Of a stretch of DNA of 64,000 nt, positions 43,114 through 54,656 are shown one piece after another. Under the pieces are notes generated by a model that saw only the letters and a program-made list of their open reading frames with translations, made no database searches and was not told where the DNA came from. Positions within the stretch are counted from its first letter, which is position 1; every line of letters begins with the position of its first letter. The translations under genes and the position numbers were made by a program. The stretch covers positions 62,001 through 126,000 of the forward strand of contig NZ_JAAKGT010000008.1 in the NCBI RefSeq assembly GCF_011043625.1, read 5' to 3'. The stretch is from Caulobacter sp. 602-2 (GTDB taxonomy: Bacteria; Pseudomonadota; Alphaproteobacteria; Caulobacterales; Caulobacteraceae).

Positions 43114-46077
43114 TTACATCCCCAGCTTGAACCGCGCGCCCAGCACGATCCGACGATCGGCCGTGGCGTAGCGGAACGGCAGGTTCTCCCACTGCAGGTA
43201 GCGGCCGGTGGGCTCCTCGGTCAGGTTGATGCCCTCCAGGACGACCTTGATCGCCGGGGTCACCTGGTAGCCGACCTGGGCGTCGAGCTGGCCATAGGCC
43301 CGCTCCCACGTGCCCAGGCTGTGGCGGTCCGCGCCCGAGCCGAACGAGAAGTCGCCCTGGTAGCTCTTGTCGCGCCAGGCGTAGGAGACGCGGGCCTCGA
43401 AGCCGTGGCCTTCATAGAAGCCCTGCAGGTTGAAGGCGTGCTTGGCCACGCCCGGGATCGGCAGGTTGTCGTCGTAGTCGTTCGACTTGGAGGTCTCGGA
43501 GTCCGAGAAGGTGTAGTTGGCGTTGAAGCCGAACCCGTTGTCGAAGGCGTACTGCGCCGCCAGTTCGACGCCCTTGATGCTGCCGCCGTCGCCGTTCACC
43601 GGCGCGGTGTAGACACCCAGGGTCGCCCCCTCGACCGAGCCGTCGGCCACGGTGCGCGGCACGGTGTCGGTCTGGATGAACGAGTCCACGCTCTTGTAGA
43701 AGAACGCGCCCGAGACGATGCCGCTACGCCCGAAGTAGCGCTCGTAGGCGATATCGAACTGCGAGGCGCGGTACGGGTCGAGGTCCGGATTGCCGCCGCT
43801 GCCGTTGGTGTAGAGGAAGCGGTTGAGGTTCGGACCCGGGGTCGAGCTGCGGGTGAAGTTGAAGGCCGAGCCCTGGCCCAGCTGGAACAGGTCCTGACGC
43901 GACACGACCCGGGCCGCCGAGACACGCACCTTGTCGCTGTCGTTGACGTCGAACACCGCGCTCGCGCTGGGCAGGACGTCGGTATATTCGCGGGTGGTCT
44001 TGATGGCGTCCGGATTGCCGATGACGCCGTTCCAGCTGTCGGTGCCCCAGTACCAGGGCGAGGTCGGGGTGCCGCTGGAGTCGATGGTCAGCTCGGTGCG
44101 CACGACGCGGACGCCGGCGTTGACGTGATAGCGATCGTCCGAGCCGCCCAGGTCGACCATGCCGTAGCCGGTGGTGGTGCGCTCCTTGATGCGGAACGAC
44201 TGGATCGGGTCGGCGAACTTCTTGAACGGCGTCGAGGAATAGAGGTTCGACAGCCAGGCGACCGGGTTTTCCATCTGGCTGCGGTTCTGGAACAGCGCCG
44301 TGATGCCGCCCACCGTCAGGGTCTCGAACCGCTCGGGGTTCGACGCCGCCGTCTGGTAGGGCGTGATCAGGGCCGGCGAGGCGCCGAAGCGGCCGTCGTC
44401 GGTGGCCGTCTGGCCGCAGTTCGGACGGCCCGGCGTACCGGCCGGCAGGCCGCATGACTTGAAGCCGATGGCGCCGTCCTGGAAGTAGCCGTACGGGGTC
44501 CAGTCCTGGCCGTAGGTGCGGCCGTTCAGCTCGCCCTTGCCCGAATAGTCGGCCAGCAGCTGCCAGAACTCGGAGTCGATCTTGCGCTCGGCGTAGCGGA
44601 CGCCGGCGCTGATCACCAGGTCGCCGGTTTCGCCGAACTCGGGCCGCCACTTCAGGTCGCCGCGGATCGAGGTGTTGTCGATCTGGGTGTCTTCGCCGAA
44701 CACCCAGTGCGACTTGGCGAACACGCTGGAGGGCGTGGTGAACTGCGCCGCGTTGGCCGGGGTGAACTTCGGATTGTCGCCATTGGCGTAGCTGTAGGTG
44801 AAGGTCGCCGGGGCGGTGGCGTTGGGCGTCAGGCCCGCGGCCGTGCCGTTGCGTACGGTGTACTGGGTGTAGCGCACGTCATTGTTGGCGCTGGCGCTCT
44901 CGTAGTCGGCGGTCGAGTAGGCCGCCCGCACGCTGCCGGTCAGGCGCCCGCCGTTGTCCCAGTTCAGGGCGACCTGGAAGTTGTCGGTCTTGGCCTGGGA
45001 GTCCTGCAGGTACGAGGTGCCCTCGGCCGAGTTGGCCGTGACCGTGCCGCTCTGCAGCACGCCGTTGCTGTCGACGCTGGCGCCGGCGGCGTAGGTGGCG
45101 TTCTCGTTGGCGAACGGGAACTTGATCGAGGCCTCGCTGGTCTTGATCTTCAGGTCGGAGTGGAACCAGTCGCCGGTCAGTTGCAGCGAGTCGGTCAGGG
45201 CGAAGTCGAGATTCAGCGAGGCGCCGAGGCGCTTGCGCTCCTGGTCGCGATAGGTGGCGTAGCGATACTCGGGCGACCACACGTCGAGGGTTCCGCCGCC
45301 GACCACCGGCCGGTCGTTGAACGCCCAGCCGCCGCGGTTCTCGCCGCCCAGGACGTCGGTGTGCAGCTCGGTCTTGTCGTAGGACACGGTGCCCAGAACG
45401 GCGAAGCGGTCGCTGAACTTGTAGCCCAGCACCAGCGAGCCGGTCGGGTTCCAGTCGGTCTCGCCAGCCTTGTTCCCACGCAGGTCGCCGGCGATCGTGA
45501 TGTCGTCGCGCAAGCTGCGGGCGTTGCGGGTCTTCAGGTTGATGATGCCGCCCAGGCCGCCTTCCAGCAGCGAGGCGTCGGGCGACTTGTAGACGTCGAC
45601 CCCGCCGATCAGTTCGGACGGAATGCCTTCCAGCGAGTTGGTCTGGTTGATCTTGCCCTCGCCCAGGCGGAACAGCTCCATGCCCGAGACGAAGATGTCG
45701 TTGTTCAGCACCGTGACGTTCTGGTCGAGACCGCGGATGCGAACCCGGGTGCCCTGGCCGTTCTCGCGGTCGATCTGCACGCCAGGCAGGCGCTGCAGCG
45801 ACTCGGCGATGTTCTGGTCGGGGAACTTGCCCATGTCCTCGGCGGTGACCGACTCGATGATCAGGTTCGAGTTCTTCTTGGCCGACAGCGAGCTCTGCAG
45901 CGAGGCGCGGAAGCCGGTGACGATCACCTCCTCAACCGAGGATGGTTCCTGGGCCGAGGCCGGAGCCGCCGCGTCGGTCGCGGCGGTCTGGGCCATGGCC
46001 TGGCCCGCGCCCAGCAGAACGACCGAGGACGCCGCTGCCATCAGCGCGTTCCGGGTCGCATAAGTCTTCGAAATCAT
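43114..46077 (-). CDS. TonB-dependent receptor (Xanthomonas/Caulobacter type)
   Basis: ~987-residue outer-membrane receptor with signal peptide ending AMAQ. The TonB box is VEEVIVTGFRASLQSSL. The plug shows MGKFPDQNIAESLQRLPGVQIDRENGQG and GIPSELIGGVDVYKSPDASLLEGGLGG, the TonB-Xanth-Caul (TIGR01782-type) pattern used for sugars and other large nutrients. The C-terminus ends VLGARFKLGM. GGGG lies seven bases before the ATG at 46077; a second ATG at 46083 is too close to it. Two LacI-type operators lie about 150 bases upstream. I infer uptake of a glucoside. Confidence 0.9.
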   Translation of the reverse strand: MISKTYATRNALMAAASSVVLLGAGQAMAQTAATDAAAPASAQEPSSVEEVIVTGFRASLQSSLSAKKNSNLIIESVTAEDMGKFPDQNIAESLQRLPGVQIDRENGQGTRVRIRGLDQNVTVLNNDIFVSGMELFRLGEGKINQTNSLEGIPSELIGGVDVYKSPDASLLEGGLGGIINLKTRNARSLRDDITIAGDLRGNKAGETDWNPTGSLVLGYKFSDRFAVLGTVSYDKTELHTDVLGGENRGGWAFNDRPVVGGGTLDVWSPEYRYATYRDQERKRLGASLNLDFALTDSLQLTGDWFHSDLKIKTSEASIKFPFANENATYAAGASVDSNGVLQSGTVTANSAEGTSYLQDSQAKTDNFQVALNWDNGGRLTGSVRAAYSTADYESASANNDVRYTQYTVRNGTAAGLTPNATAPATFTYSYANGDNPKFTPANAAQFTTPSSVFAKSHWVFGEDTQIDNTSIRGDLKWRPEFGETGDLVISAGVRYAERKIDSEFWQLLADYSGKGELNGRTYGQDWTPYGYFQDGAIGFKSCGLPAGTPGRPNCGQTATDDGRFGASPALITPYQTAASNPERFETLTVGGITALFQNRSQMENPVAWLSNLYSSTPFKKFADPIQSFRIKERTTTGYGMVDLGGSDDRYHVNAGVRVVRTELTIDSSGTPTSPWYWGTDSWNGVIGNPDAIKTTREYTDVLPSASAVFDVNDSDKVRVSAARVVSRQDLFQLGQGSAFNFTRSSTPGPNLNRFLYTNGSGGNPDLDPYRASQFDIAYERYFGRSGIVSGAFFYKSVDSFIQTDTVPRTVADGSVEGATLGVYTAPVNGDGGSIKGVELAAQYAFDNGFGFNANYTFSDSETSKSNDYDDNLPIPGVAKHAFNLQGFYEGHGFEARVSYAWRDKSYQGDFSFGSGADRHSLGTWERAYGQLDAQVGYQVTPAIKVVLEGINLTEEPTGRYLQWENLPFRYATADRRIVLGARFKLGM

Positions 46078-46227
46078 GAGCATTCCCCTAGGTTACGGCC
46101 GCAGAGAGCCGATCTCCGCCGACGGTGTCGACGTGAGCAAGTTCGCCAGTTTTTCGGGATGCCTTGCGCATCCTCCCTTGTTCTCCGGCCCTTCTCGGGG
46201 GTCGGCGGATGCAACCTAGGAGTAACG

Positions 46228-46241
46228 CGACAGCGCTGTCA
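46228..46241. promoter_or_regulatory. LacI-family operator, TonB receptor, site 1
   Basis: CGACAGCGCTGTCA; core GACAGCGCTGTC identical to the GH3 site. It overlaps a TTGACA hexamer on the minus strand. Confidence 0.78.
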
Positions 46242-46243
46242 AT

Positions 46244-46257
46244 GGACAACGCTGTCA
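46244..46257. promoter_or_regulatory. LacI-family operator, TonB receptor, site 2
   Basis: GGACAACGCTGTCA, 16 bases centre to centre from site 1. It also overlaps a minus-strand TTGACA, so repressor binding would cover the promoter. Confidence 0.72.
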
Positions 46258-46311
46258 ATCGCGTAACAAAATTCTCTTTCTTTATTTGTATGATTTATCG
46301 ACGAAAGCGGC

Positions 46312-47457
46312 TCAGGCCGTCGCAGTGGCCGCCTTGAAGGGAGACAGGGCCACGACCCGACGCCCCAGGGCCATGCCCGGCTTCTCGACGAAGCGATAGG
46401 TCAGCCAGCCCAGCGGCAGGGTCAGCGCGGTCGCCACGAACTGGACCGCAAGGGTCTCGGGTTGCGACAGGACGCCGGCCAGCCGCTCGACGAGCGTCAC
46501 CGCCAGAACCTGGACAGGCCGATGCAGCAGATAGACCGAGAACGAGATCGTGCCCGCCCAGACCACGGCCTTGCTGGAAAACAGCAGGTCGAACGCCTTG
46601 CCCGACAGCCCCCTGCCCTGCCCCCAGACGAGGAAGCAGTAGAACGGAAGCCACAGCAGCAGGGTGAGCGCCTCCTTGTAGAGGAGGACCAGGGCCGCGG
46701 CGCCGGCGAACATGGCGGGCGTCAGGGCGTTGGCGCTGACCTTGCGAAGGTGGGGCAAGGCCAGTCGCGAGGCGATGCCCACCGCGAACGGACCGATGTT
46801 GCCCGCCAGATGGGACGCCACCTCGAACGACCCGAACACGCCCAGCCGGTAGGACGCGAACAGGCCCATGCAGACGGCGATCAGCACCGCCGCCCGCGCC
46901 GGCGTGCGAATCATCGCCAGCACCAGGGGGGCCACGAGGTAGAACTGCCATTCGAGCGAGATGCTCCAGGCGGCCGGCAGGAAGGTCATCGGCGCGCGCG
47001 GCAGCACCTCGCCGGGAACCAGGCCGTGCAGCATGACCGCGTGCAGGCCAAGGTGAGCCCAGAAGTTGTCGCGCTGCTGGTCTTCCAGCTGGACGATGCT
47101 GTCGACATAGGGCGTCCAGGCCGGCCCGCTCCAGTCGCGCGACTGAACGAAATCGCTCATCAGCGGGATGATCAGGTAGCCGATCAGGCAACACAGCACG
47201 AAGCACGGATAGAGGCGGAAGAACCGCCGCACGACGTAGCGGCCGTAGCTCTCTTCCTTCGTGGTCAACAGATGGGTGATCACGAAGCCGCTGACGATCA
47301 TGAAGATCTCGACGGCGACAGCGCCCTTCATGACGATCTTGAACGGTCCGGGAAGGTCGAAATACCCGGCCATCTGGAAGGCGTGGCCAATGGCCACCCA
47401 CAGCGCCAGATACCCTCGCAGTCCCTCGATCGCCTTGAAGTTGGATTCAACGGCCAT
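46312..47457 (-). CDS. Acyltransferase 3 family membrane protein
   Basis: ~381-residue integral membrane O-acyltransferase, ten or so hydrophobic helices. Family marks are FKAIEGLRGYLALWVAIGHAF (the conserved R and H), IFMIVSGFVITHLL, RRFFRLYPCF and SLEWQFYLVAPLVLAM. Such enzymes acetylate or acylate polysaccharide or lipid sugars. The target is unknown; context between a TonB receptor and a LacI regulator suggests a glycan. Start at 47457 was chosen for domain fit, with a weak ribosome-binding site. Confidence 0.85.
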   Translation of the reverse strand: MAVESNFKAIEGLRGYLALWVAIGHAFQMAGYFDLPGPFKIVMKGAVAVEIFMIVSGFVITHLLTTKEESYGRYVVRRFFRLYPCFVLCCLIGYLIIPLMSDFVQSRDWSGPAWTPYVDSIVQLEDQQRDNFWAHLGLHAVMLHGLVPGEVLPRAPMTFLPAAWSISLEWQFYLVAPLVLAMIRTPARAAVLIAVCMGLFASYRLGVFGSFEVASHLAGNIGPFAVGIASRLALPHLRKVSANALTPAMFAGAAALVLLYKEALTLLLWLPFYCFLVWGQGRGLSGKAFDLLFSSKAVVWAGTISFSVYLLHRPVQVLAVTLVERLAGVLSQPETLAVQFVATALTLPLGWLTYRFVEKPGMALGRRVVALSPFKAATATA

Positions 47458-47597
47458 AGTCGAACACTCGCTATCGCTTGCCACCCGCCAGGATCAAGCA
47501 CGCAAGTTCGACGAGCTCATGACAAGCTGAGCCATTCACTTAAGATTGAGCTTGGCCGTACGGATCCACAAAACGCGCAACCTATGCGGCCGATTGC

Positions 47598-48617
47598 TCA
47601 GTTGCTGGCCGGTCCCGTCGACTCGCGCACCACCAGCTCGAAATCGAGCAGGCGCGAGGGAGCCGCGCCGTCCTCGCCCTTCAGGTCGCCGCTGAGCAGC
47701 AGGTCGGCCGCTGCCGCCGCCATGGCCTGGATCGGCTGGCGCACGGTGGTCAGCTGCGGCCAGACGACCTTGGCGCCGGGCGTGTCGTCGAAGCCGGCCA
47801 CCGACAGGGTCTCGGGCACGTTCAGGCGCAGGCGGTTGGCCACGGCCATGACGCCCAGGGCCATGTCGTCGTTGGAGGCGAAGATGGCGGTGGGACGATC
47901 CTCGCCCGCCAGCAGGGTCTCGGCCGCCTCGAAGCCGGAGCGGAACGAGAACCAGCCCTGGGCCACGCGATCCTCGCGCACCGCCAGGCCGTGGTCGGCC
48001 ATGGCTTTCGCATAGCCGTCATAGCGCAGGTGGGCCGCGCCGTGGTCGGGGTGGCCCTTGATGAAGGCGATGTCCTTGTGGCCCAACTTGATCAGGTGGG
48101 CGGTCATCTCGTAGGCGGCCGCCATGTCGTCCATGCGCACATAGGCCGAACGGTCGAGATCGCGGTCGGGCGACAGGCGCACATAGGGCACGCCCTCGGC
48201 GTCCAGCACCGCCAGGACCCGGACGTCGTCGCAGACCGGCGGGGTCAGGATCACGCCGTCCATGCGCAGGGTGGCCAGCATCGGCGCTACCTGCTCCTCG
48301 ACGTCGCCCTCGGAATCGAGCGGCTCGACGATCAGGTGATAGCCTTCCGTGCGGCAGCGGCCGATGGCGCCCAGCTGCACGTCGGTGACGTAGGCGGGGC
48401 TCGGGTTGTCGAAGAACACCCCGATCAGATAGGCCTTGGAGCCCGCCAGGCTGCGGGCCGAGATGTTGGGCCGGTAGTTCAGCGCCGCCACCGCCTCCTG
48501 CACCCGGTCGCGGGTGTCGGCCTTGACGTTGGGCTCGCGGTTGAGCACCCGCGACACGGTCTTGATCGATACGCCCGACATGCGGGCGACGTCGTGGATC
48601 GTAACCTTGGCGTTCAA
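47598..48617 (-). CDS. LacI-family transcriptional regulator of glucose/glucoside genes
   Basis: 339-residue repressor. HTH: VTIHDVARMSGVSIKTVSRVLNREPNV, followed by the hinge helix RPNISARSLAG. The periplasmic-binding-protein-like effector domain ends RLLDFELVVREST. The start is TTG at 48617 with GAGG seven bases upstream. The palindrome TGACAACCTTGTCA just upstream indicates autoregulation, and related sites before zwf, the GH3 gene and the TonB receptor mark its likely targets. Effector unknown, perhaps glucose or an Entner-Doudoroff intermediate. Confidence 0.92.
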   Translation of the reverse strand: MNAKVTIHDVARMSGVSIKTVSRVLNREPNVKADTRDRVQEAVAALNYRPNISARSLAGSKAYLIGVFFDNPSPAYVTDVQLGAIGRCRTEGYHLIVEPLDSEGDVEEQVAPMLATLRMDGVILTPPVCDDVRVLAVLDAEGVPYVRLSPDRDLDRSAYVRMDDMAAAYEMTAHLIKLGHKDIAFIKGHPDHGAAHLRYDGYAKAMADHGLAVREDRVAQGWFSFRSGFEAAETLLAGEDRPTAIFASNDDMALGVMAVANRLRLNVPETLSVAGFDDTPGAKVVWPQLTTVRQPIQAMAAAAADLLLSGDLKGEDGAAPSRLLDFELVVRESTGPASN

Positions 48618-48668
48618 GAAATGGCCTCGCGCGGCGTTGATTCAGCCTTCAAGCGAGACAACAAGCCA

Positions 48669-48682
48669 TGACAACCTTGTCA
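48669..48682. promoter_or_regulatory. LacI-family operator, autoregulatory
   Basis: TGACAACCTTGTCA, 52 bases upstream of the lacI start; it overlaps a minus-strand TTGACA. Confidence 0.72.
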
Positions 48683-48757
48683 AGGCGACCCCTTTTTGAA
48701 CGGGGCTGCTGAAAACGGGGACGATCCCCCTCCCCGCCTCCTTCCACCGCCCCTTCA

Positions 48758-48874
48758 TTGTCATCCCGGCCGTAGCGCAGCGAAGAGCCGGGATCTCGCA
48801 CCTTTCAAGTGTCGCCACCGTGAGAGATCCCGGCGCTCCCGCCCGCTAACGCGGGCGTCCGGCCGGGATGACAA
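48758..48874. repeat. 117-bp palindromic repeat, second copy
   Basis: Same 15-bp terminal inverted repeats (TTGTCATCCCGGCCG and complement) and same length as the copy at 20409-20525. The interior is diverged. It lies between lacI and glk, just past the glk stop. Confidence 0.82.
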
Positions 48875-48887
48875 GAGTGGGTGGGCC

Positions 48888-49877
48888 TTACGAAATCGAG
48901 GCCTGGCCGTCCGGGGTCATCGCCACGGCCGCGCCGATCAGCGCGGTGTGCGGGTGCAGGATCACGTGGGTCGGGATGTCCTTCACGTAGTCCGACAGCC
49001 GGCCCTTGGCCTCGAAGCGCTCGCGGAAGGCGCTGGCTTCCAGCAGGTCGATGATCCGGGGCGCGATGCCGCCGGCGATGAACACGCCGCCGCGCGCGCC
49101 GAGCGCCAGGGCCAGGTCGCCCGCCGTCGAGCCGAGAATGGCGCAAAAGCGCTCGACCGTGGTCTTGCAGCATTCGCGGCCGGCCACGGCGCCCTCGGTA
49201 ATGGCCTTGGCGGCCAGTTCCTCGACCGGACGGCCTTCGATCTTGGCCAGCAGGACGTGCAGATCCTCCATGCCGGGACCGGCCAGGATGCGCTCGACCG
49301 ACACGCGGCCGTACTTGGCCTGCAGGCCGCGCAGGATCTCGATCTCGATCTCGTCGACCGGGGCGAACGAGATGTGGCCGCCTTCGGTGGTCAGCGGCGT
49401 GTCGCAGCCGTGGCGACGCACCATGCCGGCGGCGCCGAAGCCGGTGCCCGGGCCGATGATGGCCAGGTCGCCCTCGCCCGAGGTCGGCAGCGGACCGATC
49501 TGGCGCAGGTCCTTGGGCGACAGGCGCGGCGCGGCCAGGGCCTGGGCCGTGAAGTCGTTGATCAGGCGGGCGTTACGGAAACCGCCCGCGCGGCGCAGGC
49601 TGTCTTCCGACAGGCGCCAGTCGATGTTGGTGAAGTGAACGGCGCCGTGCTCGATCGGGCCCGCCACCGCGACCACGGCCTGGTCGGGGTGCTTGACCCC
49701 CACCTTGGCCAGATAGTCCTCGATGGCGTCCTCGGCCGTGTCGTAGTCCTCGCCCTTGTAGGCGGTGGGCTCGATCAGCCGGGGATCTGGACCGTCGAAG
49801 TCGACCAGGGCGAAGCGCGCATTGGTTCCGCCGATGTCTCCGACGAGGCCCAGGCCGTGTGCGTTGGCGCCGTTCAT
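48888..49877 (-). CDS. glk: Glucokinase
   Basis: Cytosolic ATP-dependent hexokinase making glucose 6-phosphate, 329 residues. Family marks: [17 protein letters not shown] (phosphate-1), [26 protein letters not shown] and [12 protein letters not shown] with sugar-contact residues, then [14 protein letters not shown]. Last gene of the zwf-pgl-edd-glk operon; it starts 17 bases after the edd stop. It acts on glucose released by the GH3 enzyme. Confidence 0.95.
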   Translation of the reverse strand: MNGANAHGLGLVGDIGGTNARFALVDFDGPDPRLIEPTAYKGEDYDTAEDAIEDYLAKVGVKHPDQAVVAVAGPIEHGAVHFTNIDWRLSEDSLRRAGGFRNARLINDFTAQALAAPRLSPKDLRQIGPLPTSGEGDLAIIGPGTGFGAAGMVRRHGCDTPLTTEGGHISFAPVDEIEIEILRGLQAKYGRVSVERILAGPGMEDLHVLLAKIEGRPVEELAAKAITEGAVAGRECCKTTVERFCAILGSTAGDLALALGARGGVFIAGGIAPRIIDLLEASAFRERFEAKGRLSDYVKDIPTHVILHPHTALIGAAVAMTPDGQASIS

Positions 49878-49893
49878 GGGTTTCCCGTTCCCT

Positions 49894-51705
<1,812 letters not shown>

Positions 51706-51711
51706 CAGAAC

Positions 51712-52398
51712 TTACTCCGCCCAGAGGATGCGGACCGGGGCGCGGTCCTGCTTCAGGATCCTGGCGATCGGCAGGTCGGGATCGACCTGGCCTTCCAGGA
51801 GCTCACGCTTGGCCTCGCCCGTGACCAGCAACACGATCAGCGACGCCTGAATCAACGCCTGGAAAGTCAGGCTGATCCGCGGCAGGTCGGGGGCCGGCTC
51901 GCCCTTGGGAACGGCGACGACCAGGCGGTCGGTGTCGGGATCCAGGCCCGCGGCCAGGGCCGGATTGCCCGGGAAAAGCGAGGCGAAATGGCCGTCGGCG
52001 CCGACGCCCAGCAGCACCACGCCGAACGGCAGGGCCTCGGCGACGCCCGCTTCGGCCTTGGCGGCCGAGGCTTCGTGCTCGACACCGTCGAAATAGAGCG
52101 GCGCGAAGGCGGCCTTGGCCGCATCGCCCGTCAGCAGGTGGCGACGCACCAGGGCCTCGTTGCTGCCCGGGTGATCGACCGGCACGAAGCGATCGTCGCT
52201 GAGGGTGACCGTGACCTTGTCCCAGGGAACGGTCAGGGACGACAGGCGGTCATAGACCGGCGCGGGCGTGGTGCCGCCGGTGGCGGCGAACCCGGCCTTG
52301 CCGTGGGCGGCCACGGCCGTGGTCAGGGCGCCGGCGATGGTCGAGGCGGCCGCGTCGTAGAGGGCTTCGCGGGTCGGGAAGACTTCGAGCTTGGGCAT
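51712..52398 (-). CDS. pgl: 6-phosphogluconolactonase
   Basis: Hydrolyses 6-phosphogluconolactone to 6-phosphogluconate, 228 residues. DevB-type motifs: GFAATGGTTPAPVYDRL, TLSDDRFVPVDHPGSNEALVRRHLL, and VVLLGVGADGHFASLFPG. GAGAGGG abuts an upstream ATG at 52407, so the second ATG at 52398 (nine-base spacing) is preferred. It starts 17 bases after the zwf stop. Confidence 0.94.
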   Translation of the reverse strand: MPKLEVFPTREALYDAAASTIAGALTTAVAAHGKAGFAATGGTTPAPVYDRLSSLTVPWDKVTVTLSDDRFVPVDHPGSNEALVRRHLLTGDAAKAAFAPLYFDGVEHEASAAKAEAGVAEALPFGVVLLGVGADGHFASLFPGNPALAAGLDPDTDRLVVAVPKGEPAPDLPRISLTFQALIQASLIVLLVTGEAKRELLEGQVDPDLPIARILKQDRAPVRILWAE

Positions 52399-52414
52399 GT
52401 TGCGCATCCCTCTC

Positions 52415-53881
52415 TTACGACTTCCAACCGCGGCCTTGCGGCGCGATCAGCGAGGCGGCGCTGGCCGGCCCCCAGGTGCCCGCAGCGTAGGTCGCCGGCT
52501 CGATGCCGGCGTCGGCCCAAGCCTTGGCCACGCCGTCGACGAACCGCCACGCGGCCTCGACCTCGTCGCGACGGACGAACAGGGTGCGGTCGCCACGGAA
52601 CGCGTCCAGCAGCAGCTTCTCGTAGGCGATCCGGCGACGGGCGCCCGGCGCGGCCATGTTCAGCGACAGCGGCAGCGACTGCAGGCGCATGCCCTCTTCC
52701 GACAGGCCCGGACGCTTGGTCATCACCGACAGCGAGATGTCTTCTTCCGGCTGCAGGTCGATGACCAGGCGGTTGGCCTGCATCTCGCCTTGCGTCACCT
52801 GGCCGAAGATGTTGTGCGGCACGGGCTTGAACTGCACGACGATCTGGGTGCGGCGGTCGGGCAGGTTCTTGCCCGTGCGCAGGAAGAACGGAACGCCGGC
52901 CCAGCGCCAGTTGTCGATGGCCACCTTCATGGCCACGAAGGTCTCGGTCTTCGACGGCTGGCCAACCTCTTCGAGATAGCCGGCGCGGGCCGTGCCCTCG
53001 ACCACGCCCGCCACGTACTGGCCGCGGACGGTGTCGTGCGCCACGTTGTCCTTGGTGAAGGGCCGCAAGGAGCGCAGCACCTTGACCTTCTCGTCGCGCA
53101 CGGCGTCGGGATCGAAGCCCGACGGAGCCTCCATGGCGACCAGGCACAGCAGCTGCAGCAGGTGGTTCTGCAGCATGTCGCGCAGGGCGCCGTACTCGTC
53201 GTAATAGGGCCAGCGATCGCCGACCTTCTCGGTCTCGGCGATGGTGATCTGGACGTGGTCGATCGACTTGTTGTCCCACAGCGGCTCGAACAGCACGTTG
53301 GCGAACCGCAGGGCCGTCAGGTTCTGGACCGTCTCCTTGCCCAGATAGTGGTCGATGCGGAAGATCTGGCTCTCGTCGACCACGGCGCCGACGGCGGCGT
53401 TGGTGGCCTTGGAGCTTTCGAGGTCGCGGCCGATCGGCTTTTCCAGCACCAGGCGCGTCGAGGGGCCGGTCAGGCCGGCGGCCTGCAGGGCCTGGCAGGC
53501 GGACGGATAGAGGCTGGGCGAGACCGCGAAGAACACCGTCAGCGAGTCATGGCCGCCGATCTTGTCGGCCAGGGCCTTGGCCCCCTCCTCCTTGGTGATG
53601 TCGACCGAGAGGTAGTCGAGGCGGGCGGCCAGGCGCTCCCAGGCGGCCTCTTCGACATTGGCGCGCTTGCCCAGGTGCTCGCGCACCAGCTTGCGGTAAC
53701 CGGCGCCGTCCAGATCGCCGCGGGCGACGCCGAAGATGCGCAGGTCACGCGGCAGCAGCCGGTCGACTTCCAGGAAATACAGCGACGGCAGAAGCATCCG
53801 CAGGGCCAGGTCGCCGGCGCCTCCGAGGAGCACCAGGACGTCGCGGCCCGTCTCACCGTTATCGGCTTTTTTCTTGGTCAA
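52415..53881 (-). CDS. zwf: Glucose-6-phosphate dehydrogenase
   Basis: Oxidises glucose 6-phosphate with NAD(P)+, 488 residues. The coenzyme motif is LVLLGGAGDLALRMLLPSL (usually GASGDL) and the active-site segment is FRIDHYLGKETVQNL with the catalytic His and Lys. I start at TTG 53881, preceded by AGGGTGGA, because the operator palindrome occupies 53896-53909 and must lie upstream of the coding start; length then matches the family. First gene of the Entner-Doudoroff operon. Confidence 0.95.
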   Translation of the reverse strand: MTKKKADNGETGRDVLVLLGGAGDLALRMLLPSLYFLEVDRLLPRDLRIFGVARGDLDGAGYRKLVREHLGKRANVEEAAWERLAARLDYLSVDITKEEGAKALADKIGGHDSLTVFFAVSPSLYPSACQALQAAGLTGPSTRLVLEKPIGRDLESSKATNAAVGAVVDESQIFRIDHYLGKETVQNLTALRFANVLFEPLWDNKSIDHVQITIAETEKVGDRWPYYDEYGALRDMLQNHLLQLLCLVAMEAPSGFDPDAVRDEKVKVLRSLRPFTKDNVAHDTVRGQYVAGVVEGTARAGYLEEVGQPSKTETFVAMKVAIDNWRWAGVPFFLRTGKNLPDRRTQIVVQFKPVPHNIFGQVTQGEMQANRLVIDLQPEEDISLSVMTKRPGLSEEGMRLQSLPLSLNMAAPGARRRIAYEKLLLDAFRGDRTLFVRRDEVEAAWRFVDGVAKAWADAGIEPATYAAGTWGPASAASLIAPQGRGWKS

Positions 53882-53895
53882 TTTCGTCCACCCTA

Positions 53896-53909
53896 TGACA
53901 ACGTTGTCA
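53896..53909. promoter_or_regulatory. LacI-family operator, zwf operon
   Basis: TGACAACGTTGTCA, a perfect palindrome, 15 bases before the zwf start. It differs from the receptor and GH3 sites only in the central bases. Confidence 0.8.
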
Positions 53910-54091
53910 TGACATGCCCGTGCGCGCTTGGCAAGCATGGGGGTCGGTCCGGCCCGAGGCCGACCCCAAAAACCGCACTATGGCGGCCCCTACCTAGGCC
54001 CTTTGTCGGCCGGTCGCCATAAGACCAATCGCATTTCAAGAACGCGTCACACGGCTTGTCCGCGCCGCCTTTTTCGGGGCATCACCTGCCC

Positions 54092-54604
54092 ATGAGCACG
54101 ACCCTTCGCCGCGCCGTCCTCGATGACGCCGAGACCTTGTCGGCCCTCGGGGCGCGCACCTTCACCGAGACCTTCGCCCACCTCTATCCGCCCAAGGACC
54201 TGGCGACCTTCCTGGCCTACGCCTACGGCCTGGAGCGCACGCGCCGCGACCTTTCCGATCCCGCCAAGGCCAGCTGGATCCTCGAGCTGGACGGCCAGGC
54301 GATCGGCTACGCCCTGGCTGGCCCCTGCGACCTGCCCCACCCCGACGTGCAGGCCGACCACGGCGAGCTCAAGCGCATCTACGTGCTGAAGGACCACCAG
54401 GGCGGCGGCCGCGGCTCGCTGCTGCTGAACACGGCCCTGGAATGGCTGGAGCAGGACGGCCCGCGCCCGCTGTGGATCGGCGTCTGGTCGGAGAACTTCG
54501 GCGCCCAGCGCCTCTATGGCCGCATGGGCTTTGCCAAGGCCGGCGAGTACATCTTCCCGGTGGGCGAGATCCAGGATCGGGAGTTCATCCTGCGGCGGGG
54601 GTGA
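54092..54604 (+). CDS. GNAT-family N-acetyltransferase
   Basis: 170-residue cytosolic acyl-CoA-dependent acetyltransferase. The acetyl-CoA loop is ELKRIYVLKDHQGGGRGSLLLNTALEW (Q/R-x-x-G-x-G/A-type). The C-terminal strand region is IGVWSENFGAQRLYGRMGFAKAGEY. It starts ATG 54092. Substrate unknown; some relatives are spermidine or protein acetyltransferases. It is divergent from zwf but across a 210-base gap. Confidence 0.88.
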   Translation: MSTTLRRAVLDDAETLSALGARTFTETFAHLYPPKDLATFLAYAYGLERTRRDLSDPAKASWILELDGQAIGYALAGPCDLPHPDVQADHGELKRIYVLKDHQGGGRGSLLLNTALEWLEQDGPRPLWIGVWSENFGAQRLYGRMGFAKAGEYIFPVGEIQDREFILRRG

Positions 54605-54656
54605 GGGCTTTTCTCCCCAAAGCAAGAGGCCTCCAAGCCGCGCTAGCCTGAGCCAA

